Source: Terfezia claveryi (taxonomy: Eukaryota > Ascomycota > Pezizomycetes > Pezizales > Pezizaceae). Taken from it: a stretch of DNA of 64,000 nucleotides. The stretch covers positions 1-64,000 of the forward strand of contig WHUX01000198.1 in the NCBI GenBank assembly GCA_015179025.1, read 5' to 3'. This document shows, in pieces, positions 32,429-44,014 of this stretch (positions within the stretch are counted from its first letter, which is position 1; each line of letters starts with the position of its first letter). Made by a program: the position numbers and the translations under genes. Under the pieces are notes generated by a model, which ran no database searches, had not been told where the DNA came from, and saw only the letters and a program-made list of their open reading frames with translations.

Positions 32429-34385
32429 TGTTGAAGGAATGAAATATGTATGTGAGTTTCATTGAGAGGCTTTCTTTTTTTCTATATTTTCAAATTCCAT
32501 GTTAGGCAAAAAAGAGAAAAATGAAAAAGATTTGGGCGCATTTTCTTTAATTTCTGTTGAATCTTGAACTATTACATGCATATATGAAACCATACCCTAC
32601 ATATACAGGTATAGTTTCATTTTATGGTATACTATTGTATGCATAAATCAAATCATACTCTACCTGTATTGGTATAGTTTTACTCATATTAATATCGTAC
32701 TATACATTGTGCTAGACTCAACTTATATTACATATTTAAATGCAGCTAGACTATATTATGTATATGTTTAGTTTGAGACCCGAATAGACTTTTATATATA
32801 TAACGAGACCTAGAGAGAGTACACAAATGTATGAATTAGAGAGATTTGGAACAACAGGAATAACATATATATCACTGAATTCATGGCAACTCATACCAAA
32901 GCTATGATTCATGATATTCTTATTATACACATTCCATATCCATCTCAATATCAATTCTTTAGTTTAACTTTACCTCCTCCCAATTATCAAACTAACTCAT
33001 AGGACAACCTATACTAGTGGGCGTGAGCCATTATTGTAGGGAACAGATGAAGGGCAGAAGAAATATCTAATATTTGGCAGTAATATGAATTTTCAGCCCT
33101 CTATGCATGAGGACATGCGATCTGATGGATAAATAATTGGGGGCAACTAGTGAATAATAGAGGAGATATCCAAGCTTTTCAGCAAAGGCACTGATAGAAA
33201 TACTTAGCCTATGTGTGTTAGAGATAGTCATAAGTATTTAGGATTTTTAGGGGAAATACTCATGAGGAACTGGTACATAGTATGACAGATATCTGAGATT
33301 GAGCTGAAAGCAATGATAGGAATATCCAGCTCTTGATGCAACAGGTAGCCACAAGTACATAAAATCTCATACCAAAAAAATTGGGAGGAACTGATGAATG
33401 GGTGAAGAGATATCCAAGATTTAGTGGGAAAGCAAAAATAAAAATATTCAGCCCGCAGGTACAACTGGGATCTTATAGTCAAATGATTGGGAGGACCCAA
33501 TCAATGGGAGAGGAGATATTCCGGATTTGGCAGGAAAGCAAGGATGGGAATATTCAGCTTGAGGGTGCAATAAGTAAGTACCCACAAGTACATAGGATCT
33601 CATAGTCTAATAACTGTGAGGACTTGATGAATAGGAGAGGAGATATCTCAGATTTAGCAAGAAAGTGATAATAGAAATATTCAGGCAGTAGGTGCAACAA
33701 GTACCCACAAGTACATAGGATCTTATGGTCTAATAATTGGGAGGACCTGATAAATAGGGGAGGAGATATCTCAGATTTGGCAAGAAAGCAATTATAGAAA
33801 TATTTAGCTAGTGGGTGCAACAAGTACCCACAAGTACATGGGATCTCATAGTCTATAGTTTTTGGCCTAGCTATGATCTATGGCGGTGCAATGATCTATG
33901 TCAATACCCCTACCATAATATATATCCCAAGATACTACGCTGGCCAGACTTCCTCTATAGACCAAATAAATTATTTTCTGACACTTTTGAATATACTCTA
34001 CAATATGCATATACTAGCTAGTTAAGTAACTCATGTGAAGCCATCATATACACCAATCTATCTCGAAAAGGCTATAATTGCCCCCCCTCCTTCTCAGTAT
34101 GACCCATCCACTGCAGATATCATGAACTAACAACCCTACATAGTGCCAGCACCTTAACTTAGTATATATATTTATGTTAGGATACAATATATAGGTATAG
34201 ATCTATATAGAATGTTACTATTATTCGGTACTAATCATGTATAATTCAGCTATTTTGAGCTTTTGGACCATAACAGCCAGTTGTTCAGTATTTTGATCTT
34301 CCTTGGCCTTTTCTATCTTCTGCAGCCACTTTACCTATCTACCTTACATGATTCCTATATCCTCTATACCTGCACACTATATTCT
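32429..34385. repeat. left arm of a large inverted repeat
   Basis: Matches the right arm (42285-46073) in reverse: 32429-32730 with 45790-46073, 32960-33015 with 45215-45290 (the end of the unknown gene), 33230-33850 with 42800-43560, 33850-34385 with 42285-42800. The copy of the unknown gene is almost wholly deleted here. Outer tips are TGTTGAAGGAAT and ATTCCTTTAACA. The short open frames here are not convincing genes. Confidence 0.75.
33250..33850. repeat. ~120-bp minisatellite in the left arm
   Basis: About five units, each with GGAGAGGAGATATC, a GAAAGCAA..ATAGAAATATT part and ACAAGTACATAGGATCTCAT. Mirror image of the array at 42810-43540. Confidence 0.7.
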
Positions 34386-34529
34386 ATTCACCAGGCCTGC
34401 TCAATGATATTTTTGCCCAATATTTTTCCTTATATACATATATATATATGCATAAGGTTTCTTAAAGATTTTTTAACATTGTCAATACCTATTTATATCC
34501 TCAGCTGTAGGAAAATACTGAAGAGGGGG
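34386..34529. other. inner spacer of the inverted repeat, left of D
   Basis: AT-rich sequence without a match in the right arm. It ends in GGGGG, the left copy of the target duplication of element D. Confidence 0.4.
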
Positions 34530-35581
34530 TGTTAGGGATGGAGGTTGGAAGGTAATTCCCGCGTCGGCGCGGTAAACAATGACTTATTCTGGTTCGGGGT
34601 ATCACCTGCGATCGCAGGTGATGGACGCGAGCGTCGAGGTATCGCACACGTAGGGAGCTCTACATGTGTGATCAGGTGCCTAGAGACTTCGGGCGAAACC
34701 AAAGTCGAGCGAGGTATCGAGGTCAAGGTTGAGAAGGCGAGGTAGTCTGAGCTATACTCAAGAACAGTGGTGCAGATATATTCGTATAACAACTAGGTAC
34801 AGGAAGGTAGACAAGTTGTTGTGTGGGGAAGAAAGAAACAGAATACAGACGGCAAGAACAGGCTTCTTTTATAGAGATCCTGTCTCCATCTCGAACAACA
34901 CCTTTTGGGCTAACACAACGGTCTAGACAAAGCATAACGGAAGACGAACAGGTAAGCCAGCTCACGGATACACGGATCCTGTGAGATCGTCGAGAACGAG
35001 GCATCTGGCAATAACGGATAATGCTGGTGTGAACAGAAGACCTGAAGAATTGTACATAAGCGAAGGTGAAATTTCTGATAAGCTAAAGAAAGAGTTTTGA
35101 GCGAGAGGAGGTTGTTCCCAATCTGAGAGTCGTGCCAGTTTTGGTTCGACTCTCAAATAAGGTCTGGGTCAAAATAGGGTTCGAGGGTTTCCGGGGTATT
35201 TCCTAAATCTGAGAGTCGTGCCAGTTTTGGTTCGACTCTCAAATAAGGTTTGGGTCAAAATAGGGTTCGAGGGTTTCTGGGGTATTTCCTAAATCTGAGA
35301 GTCGTGCCAGTTTTGGTTCGACTCTCAAATAAGGTTCGGGTCAAAATAAGGTTCGAGGTTTTCCAGGGTATTTCCTAGTTTGAGAGTCGTGCCAGTTTTT
35401 GTTCGACTCTCAAGTGTTAAATCCATAAGCGAGCGACTAGGACTTCCGGGATGCGGTCGGATGTCGGCTAGCCAGGAGAGGCAGGGTCGAGAACATAGTC
35501 ACATGATATACTTTGGCAAGTACGTGGTTTGCTGGTGATATCGATCGGGGTCAGGATCGTGATTCGAGAGGGTTCGTAACA
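34530..35581 (-). repeat. 3' LTR of element D
   Basis: 1,052 bp. Contains a palindrome at 34645-34670 (CACACGTAG...CTACATGTGTG) and four ~85-bp tandem units at about 35120-35420. Each unit carries a GAGAGTCG...CGACTCTC hairpin. Both motif types also occur in LTRs of elements A-C. Confidence 0.93.
35120..35425. repeat. ~85-bp tandem repeat in the D LTR
   Basis: Three full units and a partial fourth, each with GAGAGTCGTGCCAGTTTTGG, TTCGACTCTC and GGGTCAAAATA. The same array is at 41190-41485 in the other LTR, so it is part of the family and not new. Confidence 0.85.
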
Positions 35582-35646
35582 GTAGCTCCCTCTTCCAAGG
35601 ATGAGCTCCTGCGAATCCAAGGCAGGATACCAAGTTCAAATTCCAC

Positions 35647-37170
35647 TCATTTAGGTAGAGTGCGAGGACGTGGTTTTGAGGGGTATGCAGTATGGAATTT
35701 TTTCACAACACTAGGTGCATTCGAAAACATATCGGCAGGTTCCCTGGTAAGCTCGTCATAGCCTACCCAATGGGCAAGGTATTCTAGTGTGCGACCGCGG
35801 AAACGAGAGTCGAGGATTTCGTCCACTTCCCATTCGGGTTCATCCTCAATGATCACAGGTAGTGGGGGAGGCTGGATTTGACCCGGAAGGGGGTCCGTGG
35901 AGGCAGGTTCAAGGAGTGAGACATGAAAAACGGGATGGATTTTCATAGATGCGGGGAGGTCGAGTTTATAGGCATGGGAGGAGACCTTCTGGATTATCCG
36001 GAATTTTCCCAACTTCTTAAAGTCAAGTTTTGTCGATGGGCGAGTTGTTTTAACATGTCGACGAAGTAACCACACTTGATCCCCTATTTCGAACTTAGGG
36101 GCCGGAATCCGAGATTTATTAGCTTGTTCGGAGTAGGTAGCTTGTGCCCAGATCATTTCTGATCGAAGATGGGCGTCCAGCTCAGCAAGGCGGTCCGCGA
36201 ATTCTTTGATTACTTGGGGGGCAGGTAGCTTGGCGGCGGGGTTCGTGGTGATCTGGTATTTGGGATTTTCACCATACATAGCCTGAAAGGGGGTGATACT
36301 TAGGGTCGAGGATAAGGTATTGTTGTAGGAAAACTCGGCCATGGTGAGTAATTCGGACCAGTTGTCTTGTTGATAATTACAGTAAGCCCGCAAGTATTGT
36401 TCGGCGATGGCATTGATTCGTTCCGTTTGTCCATCAGTTTGGGGGTGGAAGGCTGTTGAAACCTTCTGTTGAATCCCAATAAGGGAGGTCAAGGAGCGAG
36501 TGAATTCGGATACGAATTGAGTGCCATGGTCTGAGACGATCGAATCGGGAATTCCGTGTAGGCGAAAGACATTATCAAAGAAGAGCTTAGCAATCTGCTT
36601 GGAATTGGCATCCGTGTTGGTAGGTATATAGTATGCCATTTTTGACAATCGATCAACTACAACCAATAAGGCATTGAATCCATTTGAGACGGGAAGGCCA
36701 GTAACAAGGTCCAAGGAGACAGATGACCACTTCCGAAATGGAACTTGAAGTGGTTTTAACAATCCATAGGGGGCATGGTGAGCTGGTTTAATCCGGGTGC
36801 AGGTATCACAATTTCGAAGGTATCGAGCTATGGTCTGGCGCATCTTTGGCCACCAGTAGTCTCGTGATACCAATTCATAGGTGGCTGCTTGACCAGGGTG
36901 TCCCGCAGCTGGGTGGTCGTGGTAGGTACAGAGAATGCGGAGGTGTATTTCTGGGGAGTCAGGAACATAAACTAGACCATTAACGAGTATAAGTCCCTCC
37001 GAGAGCTGACATTCAGCCAAAGGGATTATCGGGTGTTTTCTGGCGCCGTTCTTGAGGGCGTGCATAATCTCGAGAGCGAGCTTGTCAGTCTTGAGGGTGG
37101 CAAGAATGTCTTCATTGTTAACGATTGAGGCTGCAGAAAGCGAAAATTTCTCGGCGGGTATTAGGGCTTA
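35647..37170 (-). pseudogene. element D integrase with chromo-like C-terminus
   Basis: Integrase reading from just after a TAA at 37170-37168 to 35647. That stop replaces a Gln codon (CAA to TAA) in the linker after RNase H and is in frame with both sides. Visible: HHCC domain (HDHPAAGHPGQAATYELVSR, CDTCTRIKPAHH), core with LDLVTGLPVSNG, VSDHGTQFVSEF and TDGQTERINAIAEQ (D, D and E intact), the WSELLTMAEFSYNNT block, then an IHPVFHVSLL segment and a chromodomain (PEWEVDEILDSRFRGRTLEY). The usual second Trp-rich chromo strand is degenerate (ELTREPADMFS). Confidence 0.9.
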
Positions 37171-38103
37171 TGTTGGGCGAGCACGACCATCCCATTCCTC
37201 AGGGAGGTCTCCAGATCTCCTGGTGAGTGCATCGGCTTTGGTGTTCTGGGTGCCAGGTCTGAAGACAATCTTGAAGTTATATTGGGCTATTTCCTGTACC
37301 CAACGAGCTTGTCGGCGTGAAAGCAAGGCTTTGGAGGTAAAGCTCTGTAGGTTGTGATGGTCAGTGAGGATAGTGAACGGTCGTGAGAGCTGGTGTAAGT
37401 AGATATGCCATTTTTCAAGAGCCAGAATGATTGCTAGCAATTCCTTATCTCCAATGCCATAATTGCATTCAGCGGGTGACATTTTTTCCGAAATAAATGC
37501 AACTGGGTGCAGAACAAATTTCCCATCTTTTGGGTATTTCTGTGACAGGATTCCGGAGGTGACATAATCTGAGGCGTCCGTTTCGACCAAGGTCTCGAGC
37601 TCATAGTCGAAATGGCGGAGGATGGGTGCGGAGGTGAAGGTTTCCTTGAGAAGTTTAAAAACCTCTTCACATGAAGAATTCCAAACAAAAGGAACATCTT
37701 TTCGAAGCAAGTTAAAAAGAGGTTGGCAAAGAGCGGAATACTTATTGATAAACCTGCGGTAAAAATTAGCGAATCCAAGAAAACACTGGATATCCTTAAC
37801 AGAACGAGGGGTCTCCCAATTAAGAACTGCATTAACCTTCTCGGGGTCCATTTCCAAGCCATACTCAGAGATGATAAATCCCAAGAATGAGGTTTTCTCA
37901 ACCGAGAATTCGCATTTCTCTGGTTTTATAAATAACCTAGATTCCTTGAGTTTTTGGAGAACCTTTCGCACCTGCTCCTTATGTTCTTTTAGATTCCTTA
38001 AGTAAATCAAAATGTCGTCGATGTAGCATACACAGAAGATATCGAGGTATTCACGGAGGGTATCATTCATGAATCGTTGAGTGGTAGCAGGGGCATTAGT
38101 CAA
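37168..38103 (-). pseudogene. element D RT thumb and RNase H
   Basis: Continues RT after a one-base deletion near 38107 (MPFGLTNAP reads as MPLG then stop upstream; TNAPATTQRFMNDTL resumes here). The RT catalytic box is intact (CYIDDILIY). RNase H follows with [36 protein letters not shown] and TDHHNLQSFT; the acidic catalytic residues are present. It ends at the TAA at 37170-37168 that splits it from the integrase. With one base restored it would join the upstream RT in a normal polyprotein, so inactivation looks recent. Confidence 0.9.
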
Positions 38104-39383
38104 CCCAAAGGCATAACTAGAAATTCAAAAAGTCCGTACTGAGTGCGGAAGGCAGTTTTCCACTCATCACCTTCTTTAATTCGGATTTGGTTGAAGCATG
38201 TACGTAAATCAAGGCGTGTAAAGTATTTGCATCCTCGAATCTGGTTCAGGGTTTCTTCGATGCGAGGTAGCGGGTTTCTATCCTTAATCGTGATATCATT
38301 TAGAGCACGGTAGTCGACACATAGACGTAAGGAACCATCCTTTTTTTTGACAAATAGGACCGGAGAGGCTGCAGAAGAAGAACTGGCTCGTATAAAGGAT
38401 TTGGATAAATTCTCGTCGATCGATTTGCGTACTTCCTTGAGTTCTGAGTCAGACATAGAGTACATGTGGCCAAAAGGAGGTTTGGCTCCTTCTTGCAAAG
38501 GGATAGCATGGTCAACGTATCGATGTGGGGGTAGTATTTGAGCTTCTTTTTCTGAAAAGAGAGCAAGATAATCATGATATTCAGAAGGAACCAATTTAGC
38601 AGCAGGTTCAACGGACTCATTCTCGTCAATGGAGGCATGTATTGCTGCAATACAGAGGCGAGCATCCGGGTCCTTGATAGCAACCCGAAAAGCTGCTCTG
38701 GAAATAATTGATATCCGAAGTGGGTTAGTCGCGGGAGGTGTTTTCGGAGGGCGGGTTGGTAGGCAATGGGCATGGCAAAATCCGGAGGCGAAGGCGATGG
38801 TATTAACTGACCAGTCAATCATTGGGTTGTGTCGCCTAAGCCATGTTTTTCCCACAATCAAGTCCCACCCGGCTAACTTGGTAACATGGAATGTGAGGGT
38901 TTCTTGATGTTGGTCGATAGAGAGTTTCAAGGTGCAAGTGTGTGTGATTTTTCCGATAGGTGAAGGTTTCCCATCAGCAAGTACGAGATCTTCCGGCTTG
39001 TTTTTCATGTCCAATGGCAAGTTTATGTTCATGGCATAGTCAATATCGATAAACTGGGAGCTAGCTCCCGAGTCTACTATGCACGTGGCAGAAAGCTCTT
39101 CATTGACTATACATGGCAAAGCAAGTGGGTCTTCAGACCCCAAATCATGACAATCAGCAGAAAGCACAGCAATTCTAGAAATTCGCAACGCAATCGCAAG
39201 GCGCCGTCGACGAGCTAGTCGTTGACGAGACTTACGAGAAACCAAAGGTAATACATAACCAGTACCTTCTAAGTGGACTTCCTTCAAAACAGAAAATGAA
39301 TTAAACACATGGACAGGGTCATGGACAGGATTGATGGCGCCAGGTTGCATCCTGGCACTCTCTGATCGGCCATCATTGATCAA
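38100..39383 (-). pseudogene. element D protease and RT fingers/palm
   Basis: Begins in the -1 frame relative to the gag stop (TGA 39382-39380), with no ATG upstream of the protease, suggesting a Gag-Pol fusion by recoding. The protease has TCIVDSGASSQFIDID (intact DSGAS active site) and LIVGKTWLRRHNPMIDW. RT follows with PPFGHMYSMSDSEL, FVKKKDGSLRLCVDYRALND and FTRLDLRTCFNQIRI (first catalytic Asp in LDLR). The frame ends at MPLG because of a one-base deletion and resumes at 38103. Confidence 0.9.
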
Positions 39384-40562
39384 AGAGTACGTTTGTTTTT
39401 TGACAACTCAAAGAGATTGTCAGTGGTGGTATCAGGAGAGGCAGTGGGGGTAGTACCGGCTATAGCCAACTTTTTATTTTTGGCTGAGACCAGGCAGACT
39501 GTCACCCAATGACCAGATCCTCCACAATACATACACAGGTTATTGTCTCTGCGGTGTTTGCGGATTTCAGGGGTTAAGGGTCCACGTTTTTTCGTTGTGG
39601 TCGAAAGGTCCATAGGTCCAGTGGCGGTACCAACCGAAGTAGAAGGGGCTGGTGAACGGGTAGGGGTCATGGATTGGTTGGAGCCGGAGGCTCTAAGAGG
39701 GTGTTGGGTGCATAGGAGTTTAGCGCGGTTGTCCAGCTTAATACAAAGTTGGACAAATTCGTCGAAAGATTCTAGGGGAGAGGCTTGATAGGAAAGGGCT
39801 TTTTGAGCCCGGTATTAGCCCCATTGGTAAAGAAGGATATTTTAGTCCTATCATCGTAGGCTAAAATTGTCGCGTGAGTTGCAAACTCAGCATGGTAAGA
39901 GGAACAATCGCGGTCTCCTTGGCGGAGATTAAGCAATTTGCGTTCTGCAGTGGCGCGAGCATCGGGATCGTCGTAGGCATTTTTCAATGCCTTAGCGAAG
40001 GCTTCATAAGTAGGGAAATCAACGGTCCCACTTGTTTTGTTGAGGTGGGGCTCAAACCAATCGGCAGCAGATCCAGAGAGGTAGGAAATAGCATAGGCAA
40101 TTTTGGCTGCTTCACTAGTATATCGAGAGGGATTGGAGGAGAACACCAAAGAAAGCTTGGTGAGAAATCGAGTGAATTTTGATCGAGTGCCATCAAAATT
40201 CTCAGCCTCATAGACTTTGGGGGCATGAGTGGAGGTAGGCGCTGAAGCGCGGTCATGGAGGAGGCTTGGGAGGGTTAAGCCATATTGATATCCGCGGTTA
40301 TAATAGATCCAGAGTGACTCAGTTGAGGTAGAAGTGCCTGTGAGTGGTTGAGCGAAAGTTGATGGTACTCCGTGTGCTGACTGTATGCCGGCACCATAGG
40401 CTGCATGAATGGCGGTGAAAAACGAGGCGGGAGTTCCTGCAGGAATATGTGGTAGAGCAGAAGGAGGGGTATTGTCAGTTAGAGGGCAGCGACCAAGGTG
40501 CGCCACATAGCAATTTCAGAAGATGGAGCAGAGCCGGAGGCCTCCATACGTGCTTCGGACAT
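39380..40562 (-). pseudogene. gag of element D (frameshifted)
   Basis: The capsid part 39772-40506 carries PKVYEAENFDGTRSKFTRF and ISYLSGSAADWFEPHL, the typical Ty3-type Gag fold region. 39380-39670 has an intact CCHC knuckle CMYCGGSGHWVTVC. The conserved-looking start is ATG 40562-40560 (MSEARMEASG), but this frame hits TAA near 40480, so a small indel has shifted it. A second shift lies near 39700-39780. Gag shares no motif with that of elements A-C beyond the zinc knuckle. Confidence 0.85.
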
Positions 40563-40600
40563 ATTTATTTGTAGCGGAGACTATATGCGACGCAACAAAA

Positions 40601-41651
40601 TATTATGGACGGAGGTTGGAAGGTAATTCCCGCGTCGGCGTGGTAAACAATGACTTATTCTGGTTCGGGTATCACTTGCGATTGCAGGTAATGGAAGCGA
40701 GCGTCGAGGTATCGCATACGTAGAGAGCTCTACGTGTGTGATCAGGTGCCTAGGGACTTCGGGCGAAACCAAAGTCGAGCGAGGTATCTAGGTCAAGGTT
40801 GAGAAGGCGAGGTAGTCTGAGCTACACTCAAGAATAGTGGTGCAGATATATTCGTATAACAACTAGGTACAGGAAGGTAGACAAGTTGTTGTGTGGGGAA
40901 GAAAGAAACAGAATACAGACGGCAAGAACAGGCTTCTTTTATAGAGATCCTGTCTCCATCTCGAACAACACCTTTTTGGCTAACACAACGGTCTAGACAA
41001 AGCATAACGGAAGATGAACACGCAAGCCAGCTCATGGATACACGGATCCTGTGAGATCATCGAGAACGAGGCGTCTGGCAATAATGGATAACGCTGGTGC
41101 GAACAGAAGACATGAAGAATTGTACATAAGCGAAGGTGAAATTTCTGATAAGCTAAAGAAAGAGTTTTGAGCGAGAGCAGGTTGTTCCCAATCTGAGAGT
41201 CGTGCCAGTTTTGGTTCGACTCTCAAATAAGGTCTGGGTCAAAATAGGGTTCGAGGGTTTCCGGGGTATTTCCTAAATCTGAGAGTCGTGCCAGTTTTGG
41301 TTCGACTCTTAAATAAGGTCTGGGTCAAAATAGGGTTCGAGGGTTTCCGAGGTATTTCCTAAATCTGAGAGTCGTGCCAGTTTTGGTTCGACTCTCAAAT
41401 AAGGTTCGGGTCAAAATAAGGTTCGAGGTTTTCCAGGGTATTTCCTAGTTTGAGAGTCGTGCCAGTTTTGGTTCGACTCTCAAGTGTCAAATCCATAAGC
41501 GAGCGACTAGGACTTCCGGGATGCAGTCGGATGTCGGCTAGCCAGGAGAGGCAGGGTCGAGAACATAGTCACATGATATACTTTGGCAAGTGCGTGGGTT
41601 GCCGGCGATATCGATCGGGGTCAGGATCGTGATTCGAGAGGGTTCGTAACA
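40601..41651 (-). repeat. 5' LTR of element D
   Basis: 1,051 bp, a few percent different from the other LTR, mostly transitions. Ends CGTAACA and runs directly into a G tract that contains the GGGGG duplication. Confidence 0.92.
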
Positions 41652-42284
41652 GGGGGGGGGGTTGTTTTATGCTAAGGTAGAGTATTGGAAGTCTATAGCC
41701 TATACCTCCGAATCCACTCTAGAAGCCTCCATCTATTGCACTTTGTAGCTTTTATTGCCATCTAGAGGCCTCTTTCTATTTTATTGCAATCCGAAGGTCT
41801 CTATATATAGTATTACAATAACCTTATCTGCTTTATATAGCAGTTTGTACGAGATCCTAATCATAGCTCATGACTACCTAGTTGGCTTAGCTAAATAGTG
41901 CACTGGCTATATATATAGATTTTCATGTGTATATGGCTCTTGAAAGGCCTTCAGGGGCACGAGCCTAATTCGGGGCTGTCCAGTACATGCCCCTATGGTC
42001 TGGCTCATTTTTTATTTATAGTTGTATACTGAGCTTTGGTCATACTAAACTGCCACAATATCTTATTTCTGCTACAGAATATAGAGCTCAATCTATCATT
42101 TGCATACTCTATCTTATATCTCTAGTGATTTCAATATTTATGAACCATTTTAGGTGAAGTAACCTTTATTGACCTCATATCTGCCATTGGCTTATTAAGC
42201 GATACATACTATTCCTGTAGCTAGGTTGCTCAGTTGTTTGATCAATAGTAAATAGACCCAAGTTATTGGATCTACAGGATAATA
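41652..42284. other. inner spacer of the inverted repeat, right of D
   Basis: A G tract, then AT-rich sequence with no gene. No match found in the left arm. Confidence 0.4.
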
Positions 42285-42809
42285 AGATGTACACAGTATA
42301 GAGAATATAGGAGCTGTATAAGGTAGATAGGTAAACAGGCTGCAGAAGATATAAAAGGGCGAGGAGGATCAAAATACTGAACAACTGGCTGTTATAGTCC
42401 AAAAGCTCAAAATGGCTGAATTATGCATAATCGGTACCAAACAATAGTGACGTCCTATATAGTTCTATGCCTATATATTGTATTCTAACATAAATATATA
42501 TACTAAGTTAAGGTGCTGGCACTATGTAGGGTTCTTAGTTCATAATATCTGTGGTGGACAGGTCATACTGAGAAAGGGGTGGTAATTACAGCCTTTTCGA
42601 GGTGGATTGGTGCATATGATGGCTTCACATGAGTTACTCAACTAGCTAGCATACGCATATTGTAGATCATATTCAAGAGTGTCAGGAAACAATTTATCCG
42701 GTCTGTAGAGGAAGTCTGGTCAGTGTAGTATCTCGAGATATGTATCATGGTAGGGGTATTGATATTGATCATAGCACCACCATGGATTATAGCTAGGCCA
42801 AAAACTGTA

Positions 42810-43540
42810 ATGATTAGGAGTACCCTATGTGGGAGAGGAGATATTCCGGATTTGGCAGGAAAGCAATAATAGAAATATTCAACCTGAGGGTGCAATAAGT
42901 ACCTACAAGTACATAGGATCTCATGGTCTAATAACTAGGAGGACCTGATAAATGGGAGAGGAGATATCTCAGATTTAGCAAGAAAGTGATGATAGAAATA
43001 TTTAGCTGGTAGGTGCAACAAGTACCTACAAGTACATAGGATCTCATGGTCTAATGATTAGGAGAACCCTATCTAGTAGAGGAGATATTCTGGATTTAGC
43101 AGTAGCAACCCATGGGTGCATTAGGTACATACAAGTACATAGGATCTTATGGCCTAATAATTGGGAGGACCCGATGAATGGGAGAGGAGATATCTCAGAT
43201 TTGGCAAGAAAGCAATGATAGAAATATTTAGCTAGTAGGTGCAACAAGTACCCACAAGTACATGGGATCTCATGGTCTAATGATTAGGAGGACCCTATGT
43301 GGGAGAGGAGATATTCCGGATTTGGCAGGAAAGTAATGATAGAAATATTCAACTCAAGAGTGCAATAAGTACCCATAAGTACATGGGATCTCATGGTCTA
43401 ATGATTAGGAGGACCCTATGTGGGAGAGGAGATATTCCGGATTTGGCAGGAAAGTAATGATAGAAATATTCAACTCAAGAGTGCAATAAGTACCCACAAG
43501 TACATGGGATCTCATGGTCTAATAATTGGGACAAGCTACT
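42810..43540. repeat. 121-bp minisatellite in the right arm
   Basis: About six to seven units. The last ones repeat at exactly 121 bp (CATGGGATCTCATGGTCTAA at 43261, 43382 and 43503). Confidence 0.8.
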
Positions 43541-43763
43541 GAATTCAAGAAGAGATATCCAATAGGGCAGTAGCTGCAGAAGCAGCAATTTGAGAACTCT
43601 TACTAGAGCTAAAGATTATTTCATTATGATATGATTGCATGAATGATACTCCCTTAGCCTGCGTATCATTTAGCATGCTTATTAGATTGAAGCTAGCTTA
43701 TTGAGATTAGTACACCAACTTACATAATTATTCAACCATCACTACTATTTGATGTAATTCTTT

Positions 43764-43867
43764 AGTCTCATACCAAGCCTTTAGTTATTCATATAGCTTC
43801 ACTTTTACTACTCGCTTTTACTACTTAGGCAAAGCTATATGAATGACTAAAGACTTGGTATGAGACT
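43764..43867. repeat. 104-bp inverted repeat (hairpin)
   Basis: Arms of 36 bp (AGTCTCATACCAAGCCTTTA at 43764 and its near-perfect complement ending at 43867) around a 32-nt centre with TTTTACTACT repeats. Could be a tiny MITE or a structured RNA; no flanking duplication seen. Confidence 0.55.
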
Positions 43868-44014
43868 AGTGATTCTTACCCTTCTTTCTTTTCTACTTCT
43901 CTCTCAATTATTACCAACCCCTTGCAATTAGCAACTATCTCCACTAGTACAATAGTACGTGTACTTTTACTTAGGTAAACAAGAACTAACAAATTCTACT
44001 ATTATATAGGTAAT

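Larger units (their letters stand above)
34530..41651 (-). mobile_element. Ty3/gypsy element D, second chromovirus family
   Basis: A 7,122-bp element with ~1.05-kb LTRs (34530-35581, 40601-41651) having TGTTA...TAACA ends, though the right copy's outer end has mutated to TATTA. The flanks are GGGGG on both sides, a plausible 5-bp duplication but low in complexity. Gag, protease, RT, RNase H and integrase are in order on the minus strand. The protein sequences are clearly apart from A/B/C/E. Only a few lesions are seen (a gag frameshift, one base lost in RT, one stop), so it is among the best preserved elements here. It sits in the spacer of the large inverted repeat. Confidence 0.93.

Noticed and set aside
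34545..35156. Short frames at both D LTRs (also 40581-41226)
   Set aside because: They appear at the same place in both LTRs and have no protein-like features.
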